This document shows positions 33,812 through 42,606 of a stretch of DNA of 64,000 nucleotides, one piece after another (positions within the stretch are counted from its first letter, which is position 1; the number at the start of each line of letters is the position of its first letter). The notes beneath the pieces are model-generated. The model ran no database searches. It was not told the origin of the DNA and saw nothing but the letters and a program-made list of their open reading frames with translations. Both the position numbers and the translations under genes were made by a program. The DNA comes from Flavobacteriaceae bacterium (lineage in GTDB: Bacteria; Bacteroidota; Bacteroidia; Flavobacteriales; Flavobacteriaceae): NCBI GenBank assembly GCA_020435965.1, contig JAGQYS010000005.1:1-64000 (forward strand). Direction: 5' to 3'.

Positions 33812-34561
33812 CTAAACCAATTCTTGCTTTATCCAATCGTAACCTTTTTCTTCAAGCTCATGAGCAAGTTCTTTAGGACCAGATTTTACAATTTTTCCGT
33901 TATGCAATACATGCACAAAGTCAGGGACTATATAGTCTAGTAATCTTTGGTAGTGCGTTATTACAATAACAGCGTTGTCCTTGCTTTTAAGCTTATTTAC
34001 ACCATTGGCAACGATTCGCAAAGCATCAATATCCAATCCTGAATCTGTTTCATCAAGAATGGCAAGTTTTGGCTCTAACATAGCCATCTGGAAAATTTCG
34101 TTTCGTTTCTTTTCGCCACCAGAAAATCCTTGGTTTAATGAACGCGACAAAAACTTTCTGTCAATTTCCAATAGTTCCGATTTTTCACGAATGAGTTTTA
34201 GCATCTCATTAGCAGGCATCTCATCAAGGCCTTTGGCTTTACGGGTTTCGTTAATAGCTGTTTTCATGAAGTTAGTTACAGTAACTCCAGGAATTTCAAC
34301 AGGATATTGAAACGATAAAAATATGCCTTTGTGAGCACGCTCTTCTGCTGCTAACTCATCTATATCGTCTCCATCAAAGATAATTTCTCCTTGAGTGGTT
34401 TCATACTCTTCTTTTCCAGCAATGACTGATGCCAAGGTGCTTTTTCCAGAGCCATTTGGTCCCATTATGGCATGAACTTCACCAGCTTTCACTTCAAGGT
34501 TAATGCCTCTTAAAATTGTTTTGTCTTCAACACTTGCGTGCAGATTTTTTATTTGTAACAT
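33812..34561 (-). CDS. sufC: Fe-S cluster assembly ATPase SufC
   Basis: A 249-residue ABC-type ATPase that powers the SufBC2D scaffold. It has Walker A GPNGSGKSTLAS, the signature SGGEKKRNEIFQM, and Walker B LAILDETDSGLDID, which is the SufC-specific form. It is soluble, without transmembrane domain. The downstream spacing to the S23 gene is 36 bases; a lipoprotein gene follows immediately upstream in the operon. Confidence 0.97.
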   Translation of the reverse strand: MLQIKNLHASVEDKTILRGINLEVKAGEVHAIMGPNGSGKSTLASVIAGKEEYETTQGEIIFDGDDIDELAAEERAHKGIFLSFQYPVEIPGVTVTNFMKTAINETRKAKGLDEMPANEMLKLIREKSELLEIDRKFLSRSLNQGFSGGEKKRNEIFQMAMLEPKLAILDETDSGLDIDALRIVANGVNKLKSKDNAVIVITHYQRLLDYIVPDFVHVLHNGKIVKSGPKELAHELEEKGYDWIKQELV

Positions 34562-34562
34562 A

Positions 34563-34979
34563 TTATTCAGTTCCTAATTTTACAATATCGCTGCTTTCCT
34601 TTGCAGCTTGTACATTTAATATTTCTTTTATTTCAACACGATAAGGCCAACCTTCTTCGTTTTCTGGTTTTGGTGTTATTTTGCCTCTTATTTCAACTTG
34701 AACAAAATCGGTTGCCTCTTTTTTAAAAGCTTTAGCCATATCGTCCAACTCATGCATTTTGTCATCAATAATTACTGCATACATTTCTCTGTGAGTCTGC
34801 AACACAGCAGCATCAGCATAATAAATAAATTCACCTTTAAGTAAGGTTAAGCCATCACTTTGTTTTTCTGTTCTTTGTTGAGACTGGTCAATAACTTCTT
34901 GTTGTGTTTCTGACTTTGCTTCATTTTTACAGGCTATAAAAGCTGTAATTGTGATTAAGATTAAAAGTGTTTTTTTCAT
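34563..34979 (-). CDS. Hypothetical lipoprotein inside the suf operon
   Basis: A 138-residue predicted lipoprotein (signal ending FIACKNEA, Cys17). After a Gln/Ser-rich linker it has a compact region GEFIYYADAAVLQTHREMYAVI, then FVQVEIRGKITPKP and WPYRVEIKEI, somewhat NlpE/META-like in pattern. I do not recognise a family. It lies 1 base before sufC and 47 after sufB, so it is transcribed with them. An outer-membrane or inner-membrane anchored lipoprotein in the middle of a cytoplasmic assembly operon is odd. Confidence 0.65.
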   Translation of the reverse strand: MKKTLLILITITAFIACKNEAKSETQQEVIDQSQQRTEKQSDGLTLLKGEFIYYADAAVLQTHREMYAVIIDDKMHELDDMAKAFKKEATDFVQVEIRGKITPKPENEEGWPYRVEIKEILNVQAAKESSDIVKLGTE

Positions 34980-35000
34980 AGTATTGTTCTTATTAATTTT

Positions 35001-35026
35001 GAGATTCCTGCCTTCGCTGGAATGAA
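35001..35026 (-). repeat. Short palindromic repeat, copy 2
   Basis: GAGATTCCTGCCTTCGCTGG then AATGAA: an ATTCC...GGAAT stem with a GC-rich centre, abutting the sufB stop codon. The reverse complement (ATTCATTCCAGCGAAGGCAG...) resembles the copy at 7441. It would form a hairpin in the suf mRNA between sufB and the lipoprotein gene. Confidence 0.55.
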
Positions 35027-36475
35027 TTAACCTACACTTCCTTCTAAACTTATTTCCAGTAATTTTTGTGCTTCAACTGCAAATTCCATTGGCAATTTAT
35101 TAAGGACATCTTTACTGAAACCATTGACTATTAATGCAATGGCTTTTTCGGTATCGATACCTCTTTGGTTGCAATAAAAAATTTGGTCTTCACCAATTTT
35201 ACTGGTTGTAGCTTCATGCTCAATCTGAGCCGATTTATTTTTTGCTTCTATATAAGGGAACGTATGTGCACCACATTCATTTCCCATCAATAAACTATCA
35301 CATTGTGAAAAATTACGAGCATTGTCTGCTCGCGAATTGATTTGCACTAAACCACGATAACTATTTTGAGATTTCCCAGCTGAAATTCCTTTGGAAATGA
35401 TTGTTGATTTTGTGTTTTTTCCTAAGTGAATCATCTTGGTTCCAGTATCAGCTTGCTGGTAATTGTTGGTTACAGCAATAGAATAAAACTCACCAATGGA
35501 GTTGTCGCCTTTTAGTACACAACTTGGATATTTCCAAGTCACAGCGCTTCCGGTTTCTACCTGAGTCCATGATATTTTGGCATTGGTTTCACATAATCCT
35601 CGTTTGGTTACAAAGTTGTAAACACCACCTTTGCCTAGGTCATTTCCTGGATACCAATTTTGAACGGTTGAGTATTTAATTTCGGCATTATCAAGCGCAA
35701 TCAATTCAACAACTGCAGCGTGCAATTGGTTTTCGTCACGACTTGGTGCTGTACAGCCTTCAAGGTAACTGACGTAACTGCCTTCGTCTGCAATAACTAA
35801 TGTTCTTTCAAATTGCCCTGTACCTGCTTGATTGATTCTGAAATACGTTGACAGTTCCATTGGGCAACGTACACCTTTTGGTATGTAACAAAAACTTCCA
35901 TCACTAAACACAGCACTATTTAAAGCTGCATAAAAGTTGTCTTTTTGCGGTACAACAGTGCCTATGTATTTTTTTACAAGTTCTGGATGCTCTTTAATGG
36001 CCTCAGAAATACTCATAAAAATGATACCTTTTTCAGCTAAGGTCTTTTTAAAAGTTGTCGCTACAGAAACCGAATCTACAACAACATCCATAGCAACACC
36101 TGCTAGTTTTTTCTGTTCATCTAAAGAGATACCAAGTTTTTCAAAAGTGGCTAAAAGCTCTGGATCTACTTCGTCTAAACTATCATATTTTGGTTTACTA
36201 TTTGGTGCGGAATAATAAGATATAGCTTGAAAATCTGGTTTTTTATAATTTACATTTGCCCATTCAGGCTCAATCATCTCTTTCCAGATTTTAAAAGCTT
36301 CAAGTCGCCACTCAGTCATCCATTCAGGTTCTTCTTTCTTTTTTGATATGGCTTTTACAATATCTTCATTTAAACCAACAGGAAAGGTGTCAGATGCAAT
36401 ATCTGTATAAAAACCATATTCGTATTCTTTGGTTTTTAGTTCTTCCCTTAAATCATCTTCTGTATACTTTGACAT
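35027..36475 (-). CDS. sufB: Fe-S cluster assembly protein SufB
   Basis: The main scaffold subunit of the SufBC2D complex, where new clusters form. The 482 residues include the N-terminal helical domain, [18 protein letters not shown], and the conserved core [23 protein letters not shown] and [19 protein letters not shown]. Length is normal for SufB (about 480-495). It follows sufA by 19 bases and begins the core of the operon. Confidence 0.97.
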   Translation of the reverse strand: MSKYTEDDLREELKTKEYEYGFYTDIASDTFPVGLNEDIVKAISKKKEEPEWMTEWRLEAFKIWKEMIEPEWANVNYKKPDFQAISYYSAPNSKPKYDSLDEVDPELLATFEKLGISLDEQKKLAGVAMDVVVDSVSVATTFKKTLAEKGIIFMSISEAIKEHPELVKKYIGTVVPQKDNFYAALNSAVFSDGSFCYIPKGVRCPMELSTYFRINQAGTGQFERTLVIADEGSYVSYLEGCTAPSRDENQLHAAVVELIALDNAEIKYSTVQNWYPGNDLGKGGVYNFVTKRGLCETNAKISWTQVETGSAVTWKYPSCVLKGDNSIGEFYSIAVTNNYQQADTGTKMIHLGKNTKSTIISKGISAGKSQNSYRGLVQINSRADNARNFSQCDSLLMGNECGAHTFPYIEAKNKSAQIEHEATTSKIGEDQIFYCNQRGIDTEKAIALIVNGFSKDVLNKLPMEFAVEAQKLLEISLEGSVG

Positions 36476-36494
36476 AATTTGTTTTTCTTATTTT

Positions 36495-36824
36495 TTATAG
36501 CGAAAACGATTCGCCACAACCACATGTTCTGTTTGCATTTGGGTTATTAAATACAAATCCTGTTCCGTTTAAACCACCTGAATATTCAAGTGTGGTTCCA
36601 ATTAAATACAAGAAACTTTTTTTATCAACAATAATTTTTACACCATTATCCTCAAAAACCTTATCGCCTTCCTCTTGATTTTTGTCAAATTTTAGGTCAT
36701 ACGATAAGCCTGAGCAACCACCGCTTTTTACACCAACACGAACGTAATGTTCAGTTGGATTAAAGCCATCGTCTTGCATAAGTTCTACAACTTTTTTCTT
36801 AGCTGTTTCAGAAACTTTAATCAT
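36495..36824 (-). CDS. sufA: HesB/IscA-type iron-sulfur carrier, first gene of the suf operon
   Basis: A 109-residue A-type carrier that receives clusters from SufBCD and hands them to target proteins. The three conserved cysteines are seen as GGCSGLSYDL and the terminal TCGCGESF. The N-terminal KKKVVELMQDDG and later SFLYLIGTTLEYSGGLNGTGFVF complete the family pattern. Its position at the head of the suf operon is why I call it sufA rather than iscA. A promoter lies about 30 bases upstream. Confidence 0.93.
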   Translation of the reverse strand: MIKVSETAKKKVVELMQDDGFNPTEHYVRVGVKSGGCSGLSYDLKFDKNQEEGDKVFEDNGVKIIVDKKSFLYLIGTTLEYSGGLNGTGFVFNNPNANRTCGCGESFSL

Positions 36825-36854
36825 AGTTAAAATAGATTAGTTCTAAATAGAGAG

Positions 36855-36862
36855 CAAATATA
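36855..36862 (-). promoter_or_regulatory. -7 element for the suf operon
   Basis: On the minus strand this reads TATATTTG, followed by C, about 31 bases ahead of the sufA ATG. Near-continuous spacing downstream suggests it drives the whole operon to DUF2480. I saw no Rrf2-like operator that I could name. Confidence 0.6.
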
Positions 36863-37088
36863 CAATATAAGTGGAGTTTTACCATACATCATAACATTAT
36901 ATTAGTATATGGTTTGATAGGTTTTTATTATATGAAGTAAGATCGATTTTTTGGTAATAATTAAATCAACTTTTAACTATTGATTTTCTTGAATATCATC
37001 TCAATATGTTAATTTGCAACACTAATTAGCTAGTAGTATAAAAAATACTTTTATTTATTATAAAACCACAACACCAACCAGTTTTAAC

Positions 37089-38714
37089 ATGAAATCATTT
37101 TTAAAATTAATCGTTTTTTTTGCTTGTATACAATTAACAGCACAAAACACCCCTTGGAGCGAAAACTTAATAACAGTCCCTGAAAAATCCAATTACCAAA
37201 AAACCTCAACGTATGCTGAAGTGATGGCTTTTATAAATGCCATTCAAAGCAAATCAGATTTAGTGCATCTTGAATTTATGGGAAAAAGCATGGAAGGCAA
37301 AGATATTCCTGTGGTCGTGATGGCAAATCCAAAAGTAAGCTCTCCTCAAGAAGCTAAAGCTTCAGGGAAACCAGTGATGTATATTCAAGGAAATATACAC
37401 TCAGGAGAAGTTGAAGGAAAAGAAATTTTGCAACAAATGATGCGTGATATTTTATTGGGAGATAAAAAGCATTTATTAGATAATCAAATTATCATTTTTG
37501 CGCCAATATACAACACAGATTCCAATGATAAAATGGAACAAGGCAGGCGACCATCGCAAGAAGACAGTCCTGTTGAAGTTGGTATTAGAGCCAACAGCCA
37601 AGGGTTTGATTTAAATAGAGATGGTATAAAAATGGAAGCTTTTGAAACCAATGCATTGATACAAAATGTGCTGATAAAATGGGATCCTGAAATGTTAGTC
37701 GATTTGCATACAACCAATGGTACGTGGCATGGTTATGGTGTAACGTATGCACCAAGCTATCATTATGCTGGTGAAAAAGCACCTTATGACTTTACTTGGA
37801 ACACTATGTTGCCTAGTATTGTGAAGTCTATTGATAAAAACTATGGTGTAAAACTAGGTCCTTATGGTGGTTATTCGCTAAGAGAAGGTTGGCCAGCAAA
37901 GGCTATTTATACCTACAATCATCATCCAAGATATATTGTCAACCAAATGGGTTTAAGAAATAAAATGGGTATTTTAAGTGAAGCATTTGCCCATGATAGA
38001 CTTTATGAACGTATGAATGGCACTTACGGTTTTGTAGCCGAAATTTTAGAATTTACCAATAACAATGGAAGAAAAATAGCTGAAATAAATGCCAAGGCAA
38101 CACAAGATGCTATTGAAAATGTTAAACTAAATGCAGGAAAAGCAAAAAAAGGAGTGCGTTTTAAAATGGTACCATTAGATGATACGTTTACATTAAGAAC
38201 TTATGATTATACTGCTTACAAAAACGAATCAGGAGAAACAAGGTACGTTCGCTCCGGAAAGATTATTAATGTTCCAAATGTTCAAAACTACTCGAAATTT
38301 GATGCAGACCTTGAAAGTACTTTACCAAGAGGATATCTTTTGCCAAAATCCATGAAACATATTGTTGACCATTTAAAAAAACAAGGTGTAGAAGTAACTG
38401 AACTCAAAAGCTCTAAAAAAGCAGTAGGAGAAGAATTTATGCTTTCAAGTTTAAACCTATCAACACGTGAGTTTGAAGGTCATTTTATGGCAAATGCCGA
38501 AGGAGAATTTGTGTCTAAAACCAAAACATTTAAAAATGGGGATTATTGGATAGATATGGCACAACCATTATCAAATCTAATTTTTTATATGCTGGAACCA
38601 CAATCTGATGATGGCTTGGTAACCTGGAATTTCTTTGATGATTATTTTAAAGAAAACGGTCTTGATAAGAAACCTATAGCTTACCCTGTTTTTAAATATT
38701 ACGAGCTGAAATAA
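37089..38714 (+). CDS. M14 family zinc carboxypeptidase, exported
   Basis: A 541-residue metallocarboxypeptidase-type enzyme with a signal peptide (LKLIVFFACIQLTAQ). The zinc motif is visible as GNIHSGEVEGKE (His and Glu), and the third ligand in VDLHTTNGTWHGY. The catalytic-type Glu in EILEFTNNN follows. The enzyme probably trims peptides in the periplasm or at the cell surface. It is monocistronic and ends at a terminator; a weak TTAATTTG element lies before it. The intergenic 36825-37088 holds this and the suf promoter and no gene. Confidence 0.85.
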   Translation: MKSFLKLIVFFACIQLTAQNTPWSENLITVPEKSNYQKTSTYAEVMAFINAIQSKSDLVHLEFMGKSMEGKDIPVVVMANPKVSSPQEAKASGKPVMYIQGNIHSGEVEGKEILQQMMRDILLGDKKHLLDNQIIIFAPIYNTDSNDKMEQGRRPSQEDSPVEVGIRANSQGFDLNRDGIKMEAFETNALIQNVLIKWDPEMLVDLHTTNGTWHGYGVTYAPSYHYAGEKAPYDFTWNTMLPSIVKSIDKNYGVKLGPYGGYSLREGWPAKAIYTYNHHPRYIVNQMGLRNKMGILSEAFAHDRLYERMNGTYGFVAEILEFTNNNGRKIAEINAKATQDAIENVKLNAGKAKKGVRFKMVPLDDTFTLRTYDYTAYKNESGETRYVRSGKIINVPNVQNYSKFDADLESTLPRGYLLPKSMKHIVDHLKKQGVEVTELKSSKKAVGEEFMLSSLNLSTREFEGHFMANAEGEFVSKTKTFKNGDYWIDMAQPLSNLIFYMLEPQSDDGLVTWNFFDDYFKENGLDKKPIAYPVFKYYELK

Positions 38715-38732
38715 TTTAATACAAAAAATTTC

Positions 38733-38770
38733 AAATAGCACCTGTTTTGATAAGGTGCTATTTTTGTTTT
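38733..38770 (+). terminator. Terminator after the M14 peptidase gene
   Basis: AAATAGCACCT and AGGTGCTATTT pair over 11 bases around a loop of about 9, followed by TTGTTTT. Confidence 0.85.
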
Positions 38771-38809
38771 AAGCTAACTTATCCCTTTATCAAATAAAAC
38801 AAATTGCCA

Positions 38810-38817
38810 TATCTTTG
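38810..38817 (+). promoter_or_regulatory. -7 element (TAnnTTTG) four bases before the thiL ATG
   Basis: TATCTTTG is an exact match. The thiL ATG starts at 38822, so only four bases separate them, as for uvrC. The transcript would be leaderless or nearly so. Confidence 0.6.
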
Positions 38818-38821
38818 CAGC

Positions 38822-39874
38822 ATGATAGAAGATAAGAACCAACAACGAACACCTTTGAGTGCATTAGGAGAATTCGGACTAATAGACCACTTAACAACTA
38901 ATTTTAAAATTAATCATAAATCAACTATAAAAGGTATTGGTGATGATGCCGCTGTTTTGAGCCATAAAGACAAAAATATAGTAGTTACTACAGATTTATT
39001 GGTTGAAGGTGTCCATTTTGATTTAAGCTATATGCCTTTAAAACATTTGGGCTATAAAGCTGTTGTGGTAAACTTATCTGATGTATATGCAATGAATGCT
39101 AATGCAACTCAAATTACAGTTTCAATAGCAGTGTCTAACAGATTTCCTTTAGAAGCGCTTGAGGAGCTTTATGCAGGTATTGAAACTGCTGCAAGCATTT
39201 ATAATATTGATGTTGTTGGTGGTGACACAACCTCATCAACCTCAGGATTGTTAATTTCTATAACTGCAATTGGCGAAGTTAACAAAGACGATGTGGTTTA
39301 TAGAAATGGAGCAAAGCCAAATGATTTACTGGTTGTAACAGGTGATTTAGGTGGTGCCTATTTAGGGCTTCAGGTTTTGGAACGCGAAAAGGAAGTGTTT
39401 AAAGTAAATCCAAACAGTCAACCAGATTTGGAGATGTATACATATATTATTGAGCGCCAATTAAAGCCAGAAGCTAGAAAAGATATTATTAAATTGTTGA
39501 AAGATCTGAATGTAAAACCTACATCAATGATTGACATTAGTGATGGTCTTTCTTCTGAAATTATTCATTTGTGTAAGCAAAGTGAAGTTGGTTGTGATTT
39601 GTATGAAAATAAAATTCCGTTAGACCCTCAAGTTATTTCAACCTGCGAAGAATTTGATATTGATAGTACAACTGTAGCCTTAAATGGTGGTGAAGATTAT
39701 GAATTATTAATGACTATTGCACAAGAAGATTTTCCAAAAATAAAAGCAAATCCTAATTTAACAGTAATCGGTTATATCACAGAAGCATCTTCGGGAATGC
39801 ACTTAGTAACAAGAGCAGACACAAAAATTCCAATAAAAGCGCAAGGCTGGAATGCACTTAACGATCAAGAATAA
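38822..39874 (+). CDS. thiL: Thiamine-monophosphate kinase
   Basis: Phosphorylates thiamine monophosphate to thiamine pyrophosphate with ATP. The 350-residue PurM/AIR synthase-type protein contains GIGDDAAVL, TTDLLVEGVHFD, VGGDTTSSTSG and DISDGLSSE, then NGGEDYELL near the C-terminus. The ATG at 38822 is chosen over the TTG at 38804, which is upstream of the promoter element. Its end overlaps the convergent small gene by 17 bases. No TPP riboswitch is possible here, as no leader space exists. Confidence 0.93.
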   Translation: MIEDKNQQRTPLSALGEFGLIDHLTTNFKINHKSTIKGIGDDAAVLSHKDKNIVVTTDLLVEGVHFDLSYMPLKHLGYKAVVVNLSDVYAMNANATQITVSIAVSNRFPLEALEELYAGIETAASIYNIDVVGGDTTSSTSGLLISITAIGEVNKDDVVYRNGAKPNDLLVVTGDLGGAYLGLQVLEREKEVFKVNPNSQPDLEMYTYIIERQLKPEARKDIIKLLKDLNVKPTSMIDISDGLSSEIIHLCKQSEVGCDLYENKIPLDPQVISTCEEFDIDSTTVALNGGEDYELLMTIAQEDFPKIKANPNLTVIGYITEASSGMHLVTRADTKIPIKAQGWNALNDQE

Positions 39875-40082
39875 GCTGTTTCTTTTTGAGGCGTTTATAA
39901 TGAATGCGTTCTAAAACCGCATTTATTTCCTTATACTTTGGTGTAAGTAAGGTAAGTTTACCATTTCCATTGGTGGTTACTTGCTCTTTGCAGTGTTTGC
40001 AAGTATATTCTTTAACATGATAAGTGACCTCTTTAGAGATTTGATAATCATGTCCGAAAATTGAACAGTATAGTTGTTTCAC
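39858..40082 (-). CDS. Small CxxC zinc-binding-type protein, copy 2 (GTG start)
   Basis: A 74-residue protein with a conserved pattern: LYCSIFGHDY near the N-terminus and HVKEYTCKHCKEQVTTNGNG afterwards, ending basic (KRLKKKQLILDR). Cys5, His10, Cys30 and Cys33 could bind one zinc. It starts with GTG at 40082. Its stop lies inside thiL (17-base overlap, convergent). A close paralogue lies just upstream at 40172, so it is a tandem duplication. Function unknown; a small DNA/RNA or protein-binding role is possible. Confidence 0.7.
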   Translation of the reverse strand: MKQLYCSIFGHDYQISKEVTYHVKEYTCKHCKEQVTTNGNGKLTLLTPKYKEINAVLERIHYKRLKKKQLILDR

Positions 40083-40171
40083 AATTAATTACTTTTAGTT
40101 GATTTTTAGAAGGATAACTACTAAAGTATGAATTTTTTATGAAATACTTGATGTTCAATGCAATAAATCGA

Positions 40172-40426
40172 TTAAGAGGCTAATTTCTGGTTTAAACGCA
40201 TAGAGCGTTTTGTATGAATATACTCTAAAACAGAATTGATTTCTTTAAAAGTTGGTGTTAATTCTGTGAGTCTTCCATTGCCATTTGTAGTCAATTGTTT
40301 TTTGCAGCATTTACAAGTGTATTCTTTAACATGCTTGGTCACATCCTTAGAAACATCATACTGATGTCCAAAAACATTGCAGTATAATTTTAATACTGAA
40401 TTAGGGCTTGAAGTAGTTGTTTTCAT
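40172..40426 (-). CDS. Small CxxC zinc-binding-type protein, copy 1
   Basis: An 84-residue paralogue of the protein at 39858. It shares LYCNVFGHQYDVSKDVTKHV, KEYTCKCCKKQLTTNGNGRL and TPTFKEINSVLEYIHTKR. The N-terminus is 10 residues longer (TTTSSPNSVLK). The Cys/His pattern C-x4-H...C-x2-C is identical. The pair is transcribed from the minus strand after the alpha/beta hydrolase gene. I recognise no named domain. About 60 percent of aligned positions look identical, so duplication seems recent. Confidence 0.75.
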   Translation of the reverse strand: MKTTTSSPNSVLKLYCNVFGHQYDVSKDVTKHVKEYTCKCCKKQLTTNGNGRLTELTPTFKEINSVLEYIHTKRSMRLNQKLAS

Positions 40427-40486
40427 ATAATTAGGATTTTTGGGACAATAAACATAGAAAAAAATAATACGATAAACGATAAAACA

Positions 40487-41272
40487 TTATATATTTTCGA
40501 TGAAATGCATAATATTGTAAGTAAAATCTTCTTTATTTTCGATGTGAGACATGTGACCATCAGGAAATTCCACAACAATAACATCAGAATCTTTATAATA
40601 ACTTTGCTGTGTTTTATAATTAAGAATAGTGTCTTTTTTGCCTAAAATTACCAATTTTAAAATCTTACTATGTCTGAATAATTGCAATCTATCCTTTCTA
40701 ATTTTCATGCCTTCTAATGAAGCTATTATACTTTGAACGGAAATTTTTAGAGCTTCTCTTTTTACTATTTGGTAGGCTTCTTTATGTATGGTTCTGCTTT
40801 TGGGTCTAAATAAGTTTGCAATGGAGACACTCACAAAGGTTTTGTAGTTTTCTTTTACAGCTGTTATAGCTCTATCTCTATTTATTTGTTTTTCCGAAGA
40901 ATCTGCAACAGCAGTAGAGTTCATTAAACACATGCCTTTTACTAAATTTGGATGAGCTTCTAATAGTGCTAAGCTTACATAACCACCCATGGAATGACCA
41001 ATAACAATAACACTCTTAATCTGTAAGTGATTTAACACACAATATACAGCGTCAGCCATTAGTTCCATAGTATGTATGTAGCCAATACTATCAGACTTCC
41101 CATGTCCTAACAAATCAACACAGATAACACGATTGGTTTTAATCAAATGTGGACACAAGTTATGCCACATGCTTATGTTCTCTAAAAAGCCATGTAAAAG
41201 TAAAATCACATTTCCCTTACCTTTATCAGTAAAATGAATTTTAGCATTTTTATAAGTTATAAAATTAGACAT
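40487..41272 (-). CDS. Alpha/beta hydrolase
   Basis: A 261-residue alpha/beta-fold hydrolase. The oxyanion loop is LLHGFLENISMWH, the nucleophile elbow GHSMGGYVSLALL, the acid lies in VILGKKDTIL, and the catalytic His in PDGHMSHIE. It is cytoplasmic, without signal peptide. Related enzymes include esterases and haloperoxidase-like hydrolases, so the substrate cannot be assigned. It diverges from brnQ. A -7 element is about 23 bases ahead of its ATG. Confidence 0.87.
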   Translation of the reverse strand: MSNFITYKNAKIHFTDKGKGNVILLLHGFLENISMWHNLCPHLIKTNRVICVDLLGHGKSDSIGYIHTMELMADAVYCVLNHLQIKSVIVIGHSMGGYVSLALLEAHPNLVKGMCLMNSTAVADSSEKQINRDRAITAVKENYKTFVSVSIANLFRPKSRTIHKEAYQIVKREALKISVQSIIASLEGMKIRKDRLQLFRHSKILKLVILGKKDTILNYKTQQSYYKDSDVIVVEFPDGHMSHIENKEDFTYNIMHFIENI

Positions 41273-41294
41273 TAATGGAAATGTTTATCTTAGG

Positions 41295-41302
41295 CAAAGA
41301 TA
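41295..41302 (-). promoter_or_regulatory. -7 element for the alpha/beta hydrolase gene
   Basis: On the minus strand this reads TATCTTTG followed by C. It lies about 23 bases before the ATG at 41272. Confidence 0.5.
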
Positions 41303-41312
41303 ATTGTAAGTT

Positions 41313-42590
41313 ATGAATAATACGAAAACCGTATTTATAATTGGGTTTGCTTTATTTGCAAGTTTTTTTGGAGCTGGAAATCTAATTTTACCTCCACAAT
41401 TAGGTTTTAATTCAGGCCCAGATTGGTGGCTGGTAGCTCTTGGGTTTATAACATCTGCAACTATAATTCCGCTGATGGCATTATTTGGTCATGCAAAACT
41501 GCAAGGCACCATGCTAGACTTTGGTAATAAAGTGTCGCCTTTGTTCAGTTTAGTATTTTGTTTGTGTGTGTATAGTATTGCTATCACTTTACCTATTCCT
41601 CGTACAGCTGCAGTGACTCATGAAATGGCAATACAACCCTTTTTTAGTACACCCTCGCTTTTAACAAGTAGTTTATACTTTGGTTTAGCTTTTATTTTTG
41701 TAATGAAACGGGATAGTATATTAAGCATCCTTGGTAAATTTCTCACACCTTTAATAGTACTGATTCTTTTAGCCATTATAGTTATTGGGCTTTTTACAGC
41801 ACCAGAAACGATGAATCCTTCCGTATTAAAATCACCACCTTTAGTTGCTGGATTATTAGAAGGTTATCAAACTTATGATGCTCTTGGAGGAATTTTAATT
41901 GGTGGTGTCGTCATTATATCACTCAACTTAGAAGGAGGTGTTTCTTTTAAAGACAAAAAAGCCATCATTGCCAAATCCGGTTTGGTAGCTGCCTCTGGCT
42001 TATTTATTATTTATGCTGGAATGATCGCAGTCGGCGCTTTGCACAACACTGAATTTGAAGCTTCAATTTCAAGGCCAGGATTACTTTCGGGATTAAGTTT
42101 AAAAACTCTAGGAAACATTGGCAATCTATTTTTAAGCGTGCTTATTTCTTTAGCGTGCTTTACTACAGCAGTAAGCGTTATTGTAGGCACAGCCGATTTT
42201 TTTAAAGGCCTATTTAAAGAATCTCAAACAGCTTATACAGTTACTGCTATTATATCATGTTTAATCGGAATATTGATAGGCCAAATGGACGTGAAATATA
42301 TTATTGATGTGGCTCTACCAGTACTGATGTTTATTTACCCTTTAACAGTGGTTTTAATTTTCTTGAATATTTTTCCAGAAAAGTATGCTTCTAAATTAGT
42401 GTTTAAAACTGTGGTTTTAACAACTTTTGTGTTTAGCATTCCAGATTTTTTAGGGTTTTTAATAGAAGCAGATTGGCTTACAAGAATAAAAGAGCTAATA
42501 CCTTTTGCCAACCAAAACTTGGGTTGGGTATTGCCTGCTGTTGCAACTTTTTTTATAGCGAACCTATTGTCAAGAATTAATCGTGATTAA
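41313..42590 (+). CDS. brnQ: Branched-chain amino acid transporter, LIVCS family
   Basis: A 425-residue inner-membrane carrier with about 12 hydrophobic segments. It starts with FIIGFALFASFFGAGNLILPPQLG, the hallmark of BrnQ-type carriers, and has TLPIPRTAAVTHEMAIQPF and SLNLEGGVSFKDKK. These proteins import leucine, isoleucine and valine with Na+ or H+. It ends 16 bases from the convergent M61 peptidase gene without a clear terminator. The pairing with proteolysis genes fits a peptide-eating lifestyle. Confidence 0.93.
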   Translation: MNNTKTVFIIGFALFASFFGAGNLILPPQLGFNSGPDWWLVALGFITSATIIPLMALFGHAKLQGTMLDFGNKVSPLFSLVFCLCVYSIAITLPIPRTAAVTHEMAIQPFFSTPSLLTSSLYFGLAFIFVMKRDSILSILGKFLTPLIVLILLAIIVIGLFTAPETMNPSVLKSPPLVAGLLEGYQTYDALGGILIGGVVIISLNLEGGVSFKDKKAIIAKSGLVAASGLFIIYAGMIAVGALHNTEFEASISRPGLLSGLSLKTLGNIGNLFLSVLISLACFTTAVSVIVGTADFFKGLFKESQTAYTVTAIISCLIGILIGQMDVKYIIDVALPVLMFIYPLTVVLIFLNIFPEKYASKLVFKTVVLTTFVFSIPDFLGFLIEADWLTRIKELIPFANQNLGWVLPAVATFFIANLLSRINRD

Positions 42591-42606
42591 GTTAATTGAT
42601 TAAAAA

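Noticed and set aside
36863..37088. TTAATTTG at about 37009 as the M14 peptidase promoter
   Set aside because: It has one mismatch in the -7 box and no -33 TTG at 19 bases, too weak to list as a feature.
40490..40511. ATTTCATCGAA-like sequence at the end of the alpha/beta hydrolase gene, similar to the repeats at 61586
   Set aside because: It encodes the conserved C-terminus (HFIENI) of that protein, so the likeness is probably chance.
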